DNA of 64,000 nt, taken from assembly GCF_014154935.1 (NCBI RefSeq), contig NZ_JACEHH010000026.1:62001-126000 (forward strand). Reading direction: 5' to 3'. Below, one piece after another: positions 17,115 through 25,871 of this stretch; the first letter of the stretch is position 1; each line of letters begins with the position of its first letter. Source of the DNA: Stieleria mannarensis. Its GTDB lineage: Bacteria > Planctomycetota > Planctomycetia > Pirellulales > Pirellulaceae. The notes below the pieces were generated by a model. That model saw only the letters and a list, made by a program, of their open reading frames with translations. It was not told the origin of the DNA and ran no database searches. Made by a program: the position numbers and the translations under genes.

Positions 17115-18113
17115 ATGGTCGTTCGAATATTGATGCTGTGCTTCGCCGGGGTCGTTGCTGGCCCGTTGCCGGCGCAGGGCCCCCAAGGGAAACCGGTTCC
17201 ACCACTGAACCAATCCAAGGACTCGGTTCGTGTCGCGGTGGCGCAGATGCAGATTGATCACGCCGCCTTGCAGCCCGACCAAGACACCGTCGACGCACTG
17301 GTTCCCTGGATGAAACGGGCGGCGGATCAGCACGCGGATTTGCTGGTTTTTCCCGAGTATCTGCTTGGGTCGTTCCATTTGAAAAGTGCTCTCGTCGACA
17401 AGCTTTGCGAGCAGGCCAAAACACATGACCTGAACGTCGTCGTCGGCGGCTGGGAGCACTTTCCCGAGGTTGCGATCAAACAACCACCGGATCCTGGAAC
17501 GTATGCCAACACGCTGCTGGTCGCCGGCCGCGACGGGGCATTGGCCGGCACCCACCGCAAAATGCATGCAGCGGTTGGTCCCAATTCCCCCTATTGCTGG
17601 CCACCGGATCCAGATGAAAAGGGTGAAAACACGATGGTGCTTGGCCAGGAGAACGGAATCGTGGACTTGGATTTTGGCAGGATCGGGTTGCTGACCTGCT
17701 ACGACGGGTATTTCTTTGAAAGCTTCCAGATGCCCTCACTGCGCGGCGCGGAATTGCTGGTTTGGGTCAACGCTCGCGGCGGCATGGTGGAACCACACAT
17801 CATCCAAGCAGCCAGCTTTATCACATGCACCCACGTGGTTGCGTCCAACCAGTCGGTCGGGTGTGGATCCGCGATCTGTTCGTATCCCGGATGGAAACTT
17901 GACCACGCCGCGCCGGAGCCCGGTTCGGAAGCGTTGCTGGTTGGTGATTTGGACCTGAAAGAACTGCGAAATCAACGTTTGAACAACCGCATGATGCACC
18001 AGCGACGCCCGGAGATTTACGGGACCGTATCAAAACGTTGGCAGCCTTGGCGCGCTTATCCCGATCTAAAACCGTTTCAGTACGATGCGCCAGAAAGCGG
18101 CGAGGGACGTTAG
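17115..18113 (+). CDS. Sec-exported carbon-nitrogen hydrolase (nitrilase superfamily)
   Basis: The ATG at 17115 gives a signal peptide (MVVRILMLCFAGVVAGPLPAQG); a TTG 12 codons upstream is less likely. The 332-residue product has the catalytic Glu (LLVFPEYLLG, near 79), Lys (THRKMHA, near 148) and Cys (LLTCYDGYFFES, near 194) of the superfamily. It heads a plus-strand operon: two bases separate its TAG from the GTG of the next gene. It mirrors the Tat-exported homologue at 10342, so both divergent operons combine an exported nitrilase-like enzyme with CehA/McbA proteins. The bond cleaved is probably an amide; the substrate is unknown. Confidence 0.86.
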   Translation: MVVRILMLCFAGVVAGPLPAQGPQGKPVPPLNQSKDSVRVAVAQMQIDHAALQPDQDTVDALVPWMKRAADQHADLLVFPEYLLGSFHLKSALVDKLCEQAKTHDLNVVVGGWEHFPEVAIKQPPDPGTYANTLLVAGRDGALAGTHRKMHAAVGPNSPYCWPPDPDEKGENTMVLGQENGIVDLDFGRIGLLTCYDGYFFESFQMPSLRGAELLVWVNARGGMVEPHIIQAASFITCTHVVASNQSVGCGSAICSYPGWKLDHAAPEPGSEALLVGDLDLKELRNQRLNNRMMHQRRPEIYGTVSKRWQPWRAYPDLKPFQYDAPESGEGR

Positions 18114-18115
18114 TC

Positions 18116-19834
18116 GTGATTCAGAGCAACAGACCCGCGCGTCGGGCTGCAGCGGCGCTTGCCGCTTTGATGCTGGGGGCAGCCGTGCCTCTGGTGATTT
18201 GCGCGCAAGAAGCCTCCGATCACGGACGCCTCGTTGAGACCCGGCCGACGGATCCGGCTGGCACGCGGCTTTATCCGTTTACGGGCCGCGTGGTCGATTC
18301 CAAGTCCGGTCAACCGGTCCAGTGCCGGGTTCACCTTCAAGATGCGAGTGGGAAATGGTATTTGGTTCAATCCGACGGTGGTAACGCCGTTCACTACGAA
18401 CGCGATCTTGCGCATTTACCCAACAGCCCCGAAGTCCACACGACGCTATCAGCCGACCCCTTTGTCGTGGATTTGCCAAATGGCGATTACACGCTCCGCG
18501 TTGAACGTGGCAAAGAGTACTTTCCGTACGTCGGGACGTTTTCGATTGCAAACCGATCTCGGTCCCAGACGATCCGTCTGCAGCGATGGATCAATTTGGC
18601 GAAGCGCGGTTGGTACTCCGGCGACACGCATGTCCATCGAACCGTTGGCGAATTGCCCAACATCATGTTGGCCGAAGACTTGAACGTGGCGTTCCCGTTG
18701 ACCTACTGGGTGCAACGCAGCGACACCGTGCCGACTGCGGACGAACACGAAGCGTCCTACGATCGATTAATTCACGTCGATTCGAATCATGTGATCTATC
18801 CACGCAATACCGAGTACGAAATCTTTGAGGTCCACGGCAAACGCCAGACACTTGGTGCCGTTCTAATTCTCAATCACCAGCAGCCCCTAAAGCTCGGGGC
18901 TCCTCCCATGGGCAACATTGCGACGGAGGCTCGCCGGCAGGGAGCGCTGATGGACTTGGACAAACACTCGTGGCCGTGGTCGTTGATGATCATTCCGGTC
19001 ATGGAGGTGGACTTGTTTGAATTGTCCAATAACCACGTCTGGCAGACGGAATTTGGATTCAGGGATTGGGCCATCGACACGATTTCGCCCCACATGGGAT
19101 TGCAGCAGGATGATGCGGGACTTACCGAATGGGGTTGGATCGACTACGGATTCCAGACCTACTACCAACTGATCAATTGTGGATTTCGGATGCGTGTGAC
19201 GGCAGGCAACGCCTCCGGGGTCCATCCGGTGGCTCTAGGGTTTGGTCGCGTTTACGTTCGGCTGACGGACGGCTTTGACTACGATTCCTGGATGGACGGA
19301 CTGAATGCCGGAAGGAGTTTCGTGTCGACGGGCCCCATGCTGGACCTGCGTTTCAACGGGGGCGACGCCGGACAACAATTTCAGGTGACGAGGGTTGAAG
19401 ACGCGCGGGTGCAAATCACTGGGACAGCGGAAAGTCGACGGCCGATTCGCACGATTGAGATCGTGGTCAACGGTGATGTCGCCCAGACGATTCATCCCCG
19501 GAACCAGCAAACGGCTCTGGGCGGTTTTCGATCTTCGATCGACGTCACGGTGGAACGTGAAGGCTCGTTTTGGACCGCCGTTCGATGTTTCGAGGAACAT
19601 CCGACCGGCCGGGTGCGATTCGCCCACACCAATCCGGTCTATGTCGACTTGGAAGGAAACGAGGTGCGGCCACGCAAAGAGGCGATCGACTATTTTATCG
19701 ATCGTTTGGAAACCGAATGCCGCAATCTTGACGGCGTATTGACCGCGGAATCGATGGCCGAATACCGAAGGGCGGTCGAATTCTATCGTCGGATTCGTCA
19801 AGACGCGAAACCAGAAAGCACGATTGAGCCATGA
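18116..19834 (+). CDS. Exported CehA/McbA-family protein with altered metal site (572 aa)
   Basis: A GTG at 18116 is chosen as start: it follows the upstream stop by two bases, has GAGGGA about ten bases before it, and opens a signal peptide (ALAALMLGAAVPLVICAQEA). A short carboxypeptidase-regulatory-like beta module (YPFTGRVVDSKSGQPVQCRVHL) precedes the core with SGDTHVH near residue 168 and MDLDKHSWPW. At the position where the three paralogues in this window have Asp (GSDHP, GETDFP, GADTP), this protein reads TAGNASGVHP, so that metal ligand seems lost or moved. It is translationally coupled to the following paralogue (ATGA overlap). Probably periplasmic. Confidence 0.85.
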   Translation: MIQSNRPARRAAAALAALMLGAAVPLVICAQEASDHGRLVETRPTDPAGTRLYPFTGRVVDSKSGQPVQCRVHLQDASGKWYLVQSDGGNAVHYERDLAHLPNSPEVHTTLSADPFVVDLPNGDYTLRVERGKEYFPYVGTFSIANRSRSQTIRLQRWINLAKRGWYSGDTHVHRTVGELPNIMLAEDLNVAFPLTYWVQRSDTVPTADEHEASYDRLIHVDSNHVIYPRNTEYEIFEVHGKRQTLGAVLILNHQQPLKLGAPPMGNIATEARRQGALMDLDKHSWPWSLMIIPVMEVDLFELSNNHVWQTEFGFRDWAIDTISPHMGLQQDDAGLTEWGWIDYGFQTYYQLINCGFRMRVTAGNASGVHPVALGFGRVYVRLTDGFDYDSWMDGLNAGRSFVSTGPMLDLRFNGGDAGQQFQVTRVEDARVQITGTAESRRPIRTIEIVVNGDVAQTIHPRNQQTALGGFRSSIDVTVEREGSFWTAVRCFEEHPTGRVRFAHTNPVYVDLEGNEVRPRKEAIDYFIDRLETECRNLDGVLTAESMAEYRRAVEFYRRIRQDAKPESTIEP

Positions 19835-22116
19835 CATCTCACAATCGCCGCGACATCGCTTGGGTGACAGCGCTTGTCCTCTTTTTGACCTTGGTGGTCG
19901 TAGACGCTCGGGGGCACGAAACCCAGCCCGGGTGGCCGACCAGCGAGCAGCTGGACCAAGTTCAACCACCCCTGGATCATGCAATTCCAATGGCGCGGCA
20001 ATTGGTCACCCAACTTCGCCACCGATTTGACGCAACGCAACTGACGCTGCTGGATGAAGTCAACCATCAACTGCAGATGATGCAACGCGTGGACGCGGGA
20101 CATCTGGGGGCCGATCGCCAACCCACCACGTTGGCCAAATCGCGCCTGGTAAATTTCTTTCGCTGGAAGGCGGAATCGGCGTTGCTGGAGTTGCTTGGCA
20201 GTTTATCGGGCGACAGCATCGTCGATTTGGATTTTCGAGCTGGTGCGCCATCGCACTTGCCGGACACGCCGATCGCGGTCGGCCCACAAGACAACGTGAT
20301 CCTGCTTCGAGTCCGTGCTCAACCGACCGACGGACGCAGCCAACCAGTGCAGTTGTCGATGGGGTCCTGGGATTTAGCCAGCGAGCGGCCGACCGAACAC
20401 TTTCCGGTCGACATCGCAAGGCATGGAACAACCTACGTCATGCTTGACTTGAAACGCGTTCCGACGGATCGCACGACGTCGCACCTGACCCTTCGCGATG
20501 TCCAGACGCAGGACGTCCTCTACACCTATGCGCTGACGTTCCAGGCCGCACCGCTAGGACAGCTCGCGTTGGACGTGGTCGACGAAGCTGGCAAATCCAT
20601 TCCGGTGTTGATGAGCATCGCCTCACATGAGACAGGAAATCTACGAGAACCTGCCGAAGCCGTCGATTTGCGTTCCGTCCTCAATGAGATCGTGCCCCAC
20701 CTCAGTCCTTCGGGGCGCGGCTACATGTTCTACTTGCCTGGTCAAAAACGAGGTCGCTACTGGGTGGTCAAGCCGCCGTTGGAGATGCCGCTGCCGGCAG
20801 GAGACTGGGAGATCAAGCTGCTTCGCGGGCTCGAGTTCACTCCGGTTCAGCAAACCGTTTCGGTCCAGGCAGACCAATGGACTCGTGTGAAATTGCAACC
20901 GAAACGATGGACCAACATGCCGTCGCGGGGCTGGTATTCGGGCGACGACCACGTCCATGCACAATTGCTGACGAGTGCCGATGCAAGAAAATTGCTCGAT
21001 TACACCCGCGCGGTCGACATCAACGTGGCAAATATCTTGGAGATGGGCGACGTGATGCGAACCTATTACCCGCAACGTGGTTTCGGGGATGCTTTTCGCG
21101 TCCAGCACGGTGACCATTGGCTGATCCCCGGCCAAGAAGATCCCAGGTCGGTCTTGGGGCACGCGATCGGGCTGAACCTAAAATCCAAGGTCCGTGATTT
21201 GGATCGATACCTTTCCAACGACTGGATCGCGGCACAGATTCACGACCAGGGCGGACTTTACGGCCACACCCATGTCGGCCCCAACGCTTGCTTTGTGCAT
21301 CGGGAAATGGCCCTGTTTACTCCCGACGGAATCGTCGACTTCAACAGCATCATGCAGTCCGAATTGGGAACCGAGCTGTATTACGACTTCCTGAATATGG
21401 GATTCAAAATGACCGCGTCCGCGGGTGCCGATACGCCGTACGGTGGAACGATCGGCGCGGTCCGCACCTACGCCTTTACCGGGTCTCCGGATTCCTTCTC
21501 GCCCGATCAGTGGTTTGCCGCGTTGAAGCGTGGCAGGACGTTTGTCACCAACGGACCGATGATCGAGTTTCAAATCGACAATGCGATGCCGGGTGACGGA
21601 ATCGAAGTCGACGTCAACCGGTCGCTATCGGTTCGCGTCAAGGCCTGGGGCGACATCGGTGCGTCGGCACCGAAACAGTTGCGATTGATCAAGCTGGGTC
21701 AGGTGGTCGAGGTCGCCCAGTCAGAGGACGACCGGGACACCGAGCTTGAAATCGTCACAGACGTCGATTCCGATTGGGGATTCTGGATCGCGGCACACGC
21801 CGTCGGCCGCGATGGTTCCCAGGCGCACACCACACCGATCTATGTCACTCGGAAAGGCTTTCGTCATTGGGATCCCGATTCGGCAAAGGCTTTGATCAAT
21901 CGCCAACTGGAGGTGCTTCGCGAGATTCGGCGAGAGGTCCAGACGGCAGAGCAACGCGTCGCATCAGGCTCAAGTACGCTGGACTATTGGAGCCGTCGCA
22001 CCGCCGACCAGGCAGATGATGTTCGTGCGAAGGTGTCCCAGGCCGAGCGAAAGTACCAGCAACTGCTGCAAACGCTGGCCGAGGAAACTGCGATTCGGGC
22101 CCAAGCGGGACAATAG
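19831..22116 (+). CDS. Exported CehA/McbA-family metallohydrolase (761 aa)
   Basis: The ATG overlaps the upstream TGA (ATGA, 19831-19834). The N-terminus MTSHNRRDIAWVTALVLFLTLVVVDARGHE is a signal peptide. The first 360 residues are helical then beta-rich. The metallohydrolase core has GWYSGDDHVHAQ near residue 369, GHAIGLNLKSK, YGHTHVGPNA near 476 and GADTPYGG near 531. The C-terminus is a predicted coiled coil (RQLEVLREIRREVQTAEQRV ... AERKYQQLLQTLAEE). It is the last gene of the operon, followed by a repeat-filled gap. The long helical tail suggests oligomerisation or attachment; the substrate is unknown. Confidence 0.85.
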   Translation: MTSHNRRDIAWVTALVLFLTLVVVDARGHETQPGWPTSEQLDQVQPPLDHAIPMARQLVTQLRHRFDATQLTLLDEVNHQLQMMQRVDAGHLGADRQPTTLAKSRLVNFFRWKAESALLELLGSLSGDSIVDLDFRAGAPSHLPDTPIAVGPQDNVILLRVRAQPTDGRSQPVQLSMGSWDLASERPTEHFPVDIARHGTTYVMLDLKRVPTDRTTSHLTLRDVQTQDVLYTYALTFQAAPLGQLALDVVDEAGKSIPVLMSIASHETGNLREPAEAVDLRSVLNEIVPHLSPSGRGYMFYLPGQKRGRYWVVKPPLEMPLPAGDWEIKLLRGLEFTPVQQTVSVQADQWTRVKLQPKRWTNMPSRGWYSGDDHVHAQLLTSADARKLLDYTRAVDINVANILEMGDVMRTYYPQRGFGDAFRVQHGDHWLIPGQEDPRSVLGHAIGLNLKSKVRDLDRYLSNDWIAAQIHDQGGLYGHTHVGPNACFVHREMALFTPDGIVDFNSIMQSELGTELYYDFLNMGFKMTASAGADTPYGGTIGAVRTYAFTGSPDSFSPDQWFAALKRGRTFVTNGPMIEFQIDNAMPGDGIEVDVNRSLSVRVKAWGDIGASAPKQLRLIKLGQVVEVAQSEDDRDTELEIVTDVDSDWGFWIAAHAVGRDGSQAHTTPIYVTRKGFRHWDPDSAKALINRQLEVLREIRREVQTAEQRVASGSSTLDYWSRRTADQADDVRAKVSQAERKYQQLLQTLAEETAIRAQAGQ

Positions 22117-22209
22117 CGACGACGATTCCTCCTGCGAGCGATGCCGTTGAGTTTCACGGAATCCATCACTCCTATGCATCGTCCCTAGACCCGGCACGGG
22201 TCGTCTGTG

Positions 22210-22335
22210 GTAGCGGAATTCGCCAAGGATTTCGGCTTAACCCGTGTGGACATAGGGTAGCGGAATTCGCCAAGAATTTCGGCTTTTTCCATGTGGACTG
22301 CCGCGAGTCGAAAGCCTTGGCGGCTTCCGCTACGG
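22210..22335. repeat. Dispersed repeat, family A: two direct cores plus an inverted variant
   Basis: Two copies of a 26-base core (gtagcggaattcgccaagaa followed by tttcgg) lie at 22210-22235 (one mismatch) and 22257-22282. An inverted variant, cgaaagccttggcggcttcc followed by gctacgg, lies at 22309-22335. The same core in opposite orientation forms the tandem array at 58899-59090. The element fills the gap between the convergent stops at 22116 and 22412 and can fold into hairpins, so it may double as a bidirectional terminator (inference). Confidence 0.8.
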
Positions 22336-22411
22336 GTTGAAGGGGGCTGAGCCTATCGGTGTGCGCTCCTTCAGATCAGCCGGTTCACGCCGGCGTGCGG
22401 GCCGCCTTAAC

Positions 22412-23419
22412 TTATTCTCGGTCCAGCACGATCCGGTAACGCGCCTTCCCGCTCCGTAGATGCTCGAACGCCTCGTTGACTTGACTCATCGGAAAGTGCT
22501 CGTTGACGGGGGCGATGTTGTGTCGAGCCGCGAAGTCGAGCATCTGGCGGATCACGACGGGCGCGCCGACGGGTGTCGAACCCACCGCCAATTGTTTGAA
22601 CATCATGTCCGGAAGGACATTGATATCAAGTGGTTCGGTAACGGCACCGGGCATCATCAGCCGACCACGCGGCTTTAACGTCGCGAGAACTGCGTTCCAA
22701 TCAAGCGAAACGTTGACGGTGGACAGCACAAGGTCGAATCGCCCCGCCGCGGCTTTGATGGCGTCCGGATCACGAGAATTGATCGTGTCATGCGCGCCCA
22801 TGTCCAGTGCTTCCTGGCGTTTCGATTCGGAAGTGAATGCGGTGACGTGACATCCCCACGCAGCGGCAAACTTAAGCCCCATGTGCCCCAGCCCACCGAT
22901 CCCGATCACCCCAACGCTGCCGGTCGGTGAAAGCCCGGCCTGAACCATCGGGTTAAACACCGCGATCCCGCCACACAACAGCGGGCCGGCTTCACTTGCA
23001 TCAAGCTCGTCCGGAATTTTCACCACGCTAGGGGCTTTCGCACGGACCGTATCGGCGAACCCTCCATGCCGCCCCGCAATGGTGGGCTCGGCATTGGCAC
23101 AGAGATTATGATCGCCGCCCATACACTGGTCGCACATCATGCAGTAGCCGGCATGCCACCCCAACCCGACGCGATCGCCGACTTTCACGTGTGAAACGAG
23201 ATCGCCGACGGCCGACACTTTTCCGACAACTTCATGTCCGGGTACGAGCGGAAACTGTGCCATCCCCCACTCGTCGTCCACCATGCTCAAATCACTGTGG
23301 CAAATCCCGCACGACTCGACGCTGATGTCCACCTCGTAGGGATCGATGTCACCGAGCTCGAATTCAAACGGTTCGAATTCGCCCTTGGCTTTGGTCACGG
23401 CATAGGCTTTCACGGTCAT
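22412..23419 (-). CDS. Zinc-dependent NAD(P) alcohol dehydrogenase (YahK/CAD type)
   Basis: The ATG at 23419 is supported by GGAGAAA seven bases upstream; an upstream in-frame start lacks one. The product is a 335-residue medium-chain dehydrogenase: catalytic zinc site CGICHSD (near 37) and GHEVVGKV, structural zinc cysteines in [15 protein letters not shown] (near 95), and the nucleotide-binding motif [13 protein letters not shown]. The order and spacing match the broad-specificity YahK/cinnamyl-alcohol dehydrogenase class, which reduces aldehydes with NADPH. Monocistronic, cytoplasmic. It may detoxify aldehydes; the physiological substrate cannot be read from the sequence. Confidence 0.93.
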   Translation of the reverse strand: MTVKAYAVTKAKGEFEPFEFELGDIDPYEVDISVESCGICHSDLSMVDDEWGMAQFPLVPGHEVVGKVSAVGDLVSHVKVGDRVGLGWHAGYCMMCDQCMGGDHNLCANAEPTIAGRHGGFADTVRAKAPSVVKIPDELDASEAGPLLCGGIAVFNPMVQAGLSPTGSVGVIGIGGLGHMGLKFAAAWGCHVTAFTSESKRQEALDMGAHDTINSRDPDAIKAAAGRFDLVLSTVNVSLDWNAVLATLKPRGRLMMPGAVTEPLDINVLPDMMFKQLAVGSTPVGAPVVIRQMLDFAARHNIAPVNEHFPMSQVNEAFEHLRSGKARYRIVLDRE

Positions 23420-23584
23420 TGAATTTCTCCATTTTGAAAAGTTGGACCTATCACGATCGTATGAGTTGGTCAACTTGGTGAAACAATCGCGGGCAGTCGC
23501 AATGATGAGGTGTTTGTCAAAGTTGAAAATCACCAGCGAGGGCCTGAACTCACTTTCCGCGTGTCGCCAAGCCTTGCAGATCCG

Positions 23585-24073
23585 TTAGGACGTCGGCTCC
23601 CAGATGCCCAAACACTGTCTTAAAAAGACCAGTTGTCCGAGATGGTAGGCGTTGTGATCGGCGACCAGCAGTGCTTCTCGCAGAATCGTTTGGCCATCGC
23701 CGTGGGGGATCGTTGCGAATAGATCGGTTGAGGGGTCGGAAACCAGTTCGATCATCGATTGCAAATCGCTGCGGAATCCGTTCACGCTTTCATCCCATTG
23801 CGCAGCACGGGAGGGGCCGTCGGATTCAGGCCAGTATCCATCCGGAAATTCCGGCGAGACGTGATCCGAATTGCGAGAGAATTCGAGGATGTCCCACTGG
23901 CAAATGCGGAGATGTTCGAGCAGCCGCCAAGGCGTGTGCGGCGAACCAGGGACCTTTGCATCGCGCATCGATTCGGGGATTCCACCGATCGCTTGCTCGA
24001 AACCCAGATGCGCACCACCGCCCTTGAGCAAGTACAGCAGGTGCTCCCGAAGTGACTGATCCTGGCTACTCAT
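23585..24073 (-). CDS. DinB-family protein
   Basis: 162 residues from the ATG at 24073 ([16 protein letters not shown]); an upstream in-frame start would add 27 unlikely residues. The four-helix DinB fold is suggested by the metal-binding histidines in [18 protein letters not shown] and in [18 protein letters not shown] near the C-terminus. DinB-like proteins are metal-binding and often act as thiol-dependent transferases. No partner gene is adjacent; the neighbours are a dehydrogenase and a repeat-rich gap. The function is unknown beyond the fold. Confidence 0.85.
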   Translation of the reverse strand: MSSQDQSLREHLLYLLKGGGAHLGFEQAIGGIPESMRDAKVPGSPHTPWRLLEHLRICQWDILEFSRNSDHVSPEFPDGYWPESDGPSRAAQWDESVNGFRSDLQSMIELVSDPSTDLFATIPHGDGQTILREALLVADHNAYHLGQLVFLRQCLGIWEPTS

Positions 24074-24556
24074 ATCGAAATCATCCAAGCGACGAAAGTG
24101 TAGAACCGTTGTCTCAACTGTTCCCCCTGACCGCTCTGCGGTCTCCGATTGCAATGCTCAGCCGGAGCGGCTGGGGAGAGAACAATTGAGGACAATGATT
24201 CTACAATGCACTCGTTCTCGTTCCCAGCTTCCGCCTTGGAACGCGCGGTCCCGACGACTTCGCCAAGACAACCGTGCTGGTCATGGTGCCACTCAGAAAT
24301 TCAGCGTGCACCATTGAGTTGCTAGCGGTCGAGCGTTGTACGCGAAATCGTTGGACGCACCATTTAGACGCTGTCGATTACATCGAATCGATGCAAATAC
24401 CTTCAGCCTGTCGTATTTCATCTCGCATTGAGGTTCCGGTCAGCGGTAGTAGACGACGCGAGGAGTCGTCGCGGGGCGCAATCCGAATGGATTCGTCGCC
24501 TCGTCCACTACCCGAAAACCGCGTTCCATTGAGGTCAACGAGGAATTCGGTTTGAC
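24074..24556. other. Intergenic region with dispersed repeats, no gene
   Basis: A gap of about 480 bases. Near 24205-24240 is a fragment of a 'cgttcccagcttccgcc ttggaacg' type palindrome that recurs in part near 50690-50712. At about 24449-24527 is a second dispersed repeat (family B, listed separately). Short open frames on both strands have no ribosome site or family. The upstream (promoter) region of the DinB gene is expected near 24080-24180. Confidence 0.6.
24449..24527. repeat. Dispersed repeat, family B (copy 1)
   Basis: The sequence starts with agcggtagtagacgacgcga and ends with cgcctcgtccactacccgaa followed by aacc. The reverse complement of 49245-49325 shows the same element: matching ends, a shared gacgacgcgaggagtc block and a shared tcgtcgcctcgtcca block, differing by a short indel in the middle. 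The element contains inverted gacgacgcgaggagtc/gattcgtcgcctcgtc arms and probably folds. Confidence 0.75.
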
Positions 24557-25063
24557 TCATTTGCGTTTGTCGGCCGCGAAGTCTTTGAACATCACCAGGG
24601 CGTCGACATAGCCTGCGGTCGGATGATTGAATGCCCCGGGCAGTCTTCCGACGACGTCAAAGCCATGTTTTTCCCATAGCCTGACTGCCCCGTCGTTGGT
24701 CGACACGACCAAGTTGTATTGCATCGCACGGTACCCAAGTCGAATGGCCTGTTCTTGAGAATGTTCACACATCGCCGACGCAACGCCACGCCCTCGGGCC
24801 AGGTCGGAAACGATGTATCCACAGTTGCAGACATGCGCCCCCTGTCCCGGCTGGTTGGGCTTGAGATAGTAGGTTCCGAGGATCTGACCGGGTTCGTCCT
24901 CGGCAACATAGGTGCATTCAGGGGTTGCGACCCAAATGGAATAGGATTCCTGCTTCGAAATCGTAGGAGGAAAGGGGTACGTCTGGCCCGCGCGAAAAAC
25001 CGGCTCGATGATTTGCCAGGTTGAATCCCAATCGGAGTCGTGGAAGGGGCGAATTTTGTACAT
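24557..25063 (-). CDS. GNAT-family N-acetyltransferase
   Basis: 168 residues from the ATG at 25063 (MYKIRPFHDSDWDSTW). The GNAT fold is visible: TYVAEDEPGQILGTYYL (strands 2-4), the acetyl-CoA loop in VSDLARGRGVASAMCEHSQEQA (RGRGVA), and LVVSTNDGAVRLWEKHGFDVVGRLPGAF, a typical motif B end. It is 19 bases downstream of the SDR gene on the same strand, so the two are probably co-transcribed. The acceptor could be an amino acid, small amine or antibiotic; the sequence does not tell. The longer upstream frame overlaps the SDR gene and is not used. Confidence 0.9.
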   Translation of the reverse strand: MYKIRPFHDSDWDSTWQIIEPVFRAGQTYPFPPTISKQESYSIWVATPECTYVAEDEPGQILGTYYLKPNQPGQGAHVCNCGYIVSDLARGRGVASAMCEHSQEQAIRLGYRAMQYNLVVSTNDGAVRLWEKHGFDVVGRLPGAFNHPTAGYVDALVMFKDFAADKRK

Positions 25064-25082
25064 GGAAATGCTCGCTCGTTGT

Positions 25083-25871
25083 TCAGGCGATCGTCGGGAC
25101 GATCCCGCCTTCGCTTCGAAGCGCCGCACCGTTGATGGCGGCGGCGAGTGGACTTGCGACGAAAGCAACCAAGTTCGCGATTTCCTCCGGCTCAATCAAG
25201 CGTTGAATCAAGGACAGCGAACGGTTTTCTGCCATGAATCGCTTTTCCGCCTCGGCCCAATCCTGGCTGGGAAACAACTCACTGACAAACTGCTCGACGC
25301 CCGGTGTTTTCGTCGGACCGGGCAGGACGCTATTGACCGTTACTTTGGTGCCCTGCGACAACTGCGCAAGGCTACGGGCGAGCGCGAGCTGCGCGGTTTT
25401 CGTCATCGCGTAGTGCGCCATTTCCGGCGACGGGACCACGCCCGATTCGCTACTGATGAAGATGATACGGCCGGCGTTCCGATCGAGCATTCGTTTGAAG
25501 AAGTGCCGGGCAAGACGCACGCCGCTCATGACGTTGACGTCAAAGATCTTCTGCCATGCTTCGTCCGAGATGTCAAAAAAGTCGACCGCTTCGAAGATGC
25601 CCAAATTGTTGACCAAGACGTCCACGTCCGGGTGGGTTTGGATCGTCTTGGCAATTCCGTCAGGCGTGCTATTGTCCGAAATCAGCCCAACGAGGTCAGC
25701 TTCGGATGCGGTTTCGCGAATCTGGGCCATTGCTTCGTTGACGCTCGATTCGCTCCGACCGTTGACGATCGTCGTCGCACCTTCGGCGGCAAATCGCGTT
25801 GCGATCGCCAATCCGATCCCGCCCGTGGAAGCTGTGACCAAGGCTGTTTTGTTTTTTAATTGTAAGTCCAT
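25083..25871 (-). CDS. Short-chain dehydrogenase/reductase (SDR)
   Basis: 262 residues with a complete classical SDR set: cofactor loop TASTGGIG (residues 13-20, in place of the usual TGxxxGIG), VNNLG near 87, the catalytic Ser in FISSESG near 138 and the Tyr-x3-Lys in YAMTK near 152. It ends in EGGIVPTIA rather than the usual DGG-type end. It probably oxidises or reduces a small alcohol or ketone with NAD(P). First gene of a pair with the acetyltransferase; cytoplasmic. Substrate unknown. Confidence 0.92.
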   Translation of the reverse strand: MDLQLKNKTALVTASTGGIGLAIATRFAAEGATTIVNGRSESSVNEAMAQIRETASEADLVGLISDNSTPDGIAKTIQTHPDVDVLVNNLGIFEAVDFFDISDEAWQKIFDVNVMSGVRLARHFFKRMLDRNAGRIIFISSESGVVPSPEMAHYAMTKTAQLALARSLAQLSQGTKVTVNSVLPGPTKTPGVEQFVSELFPSQDWAEAEKRFMAENRSLSLIQRLIEPEEIANLVAFVASPLAAAINGAALRSEGGIVPTIA

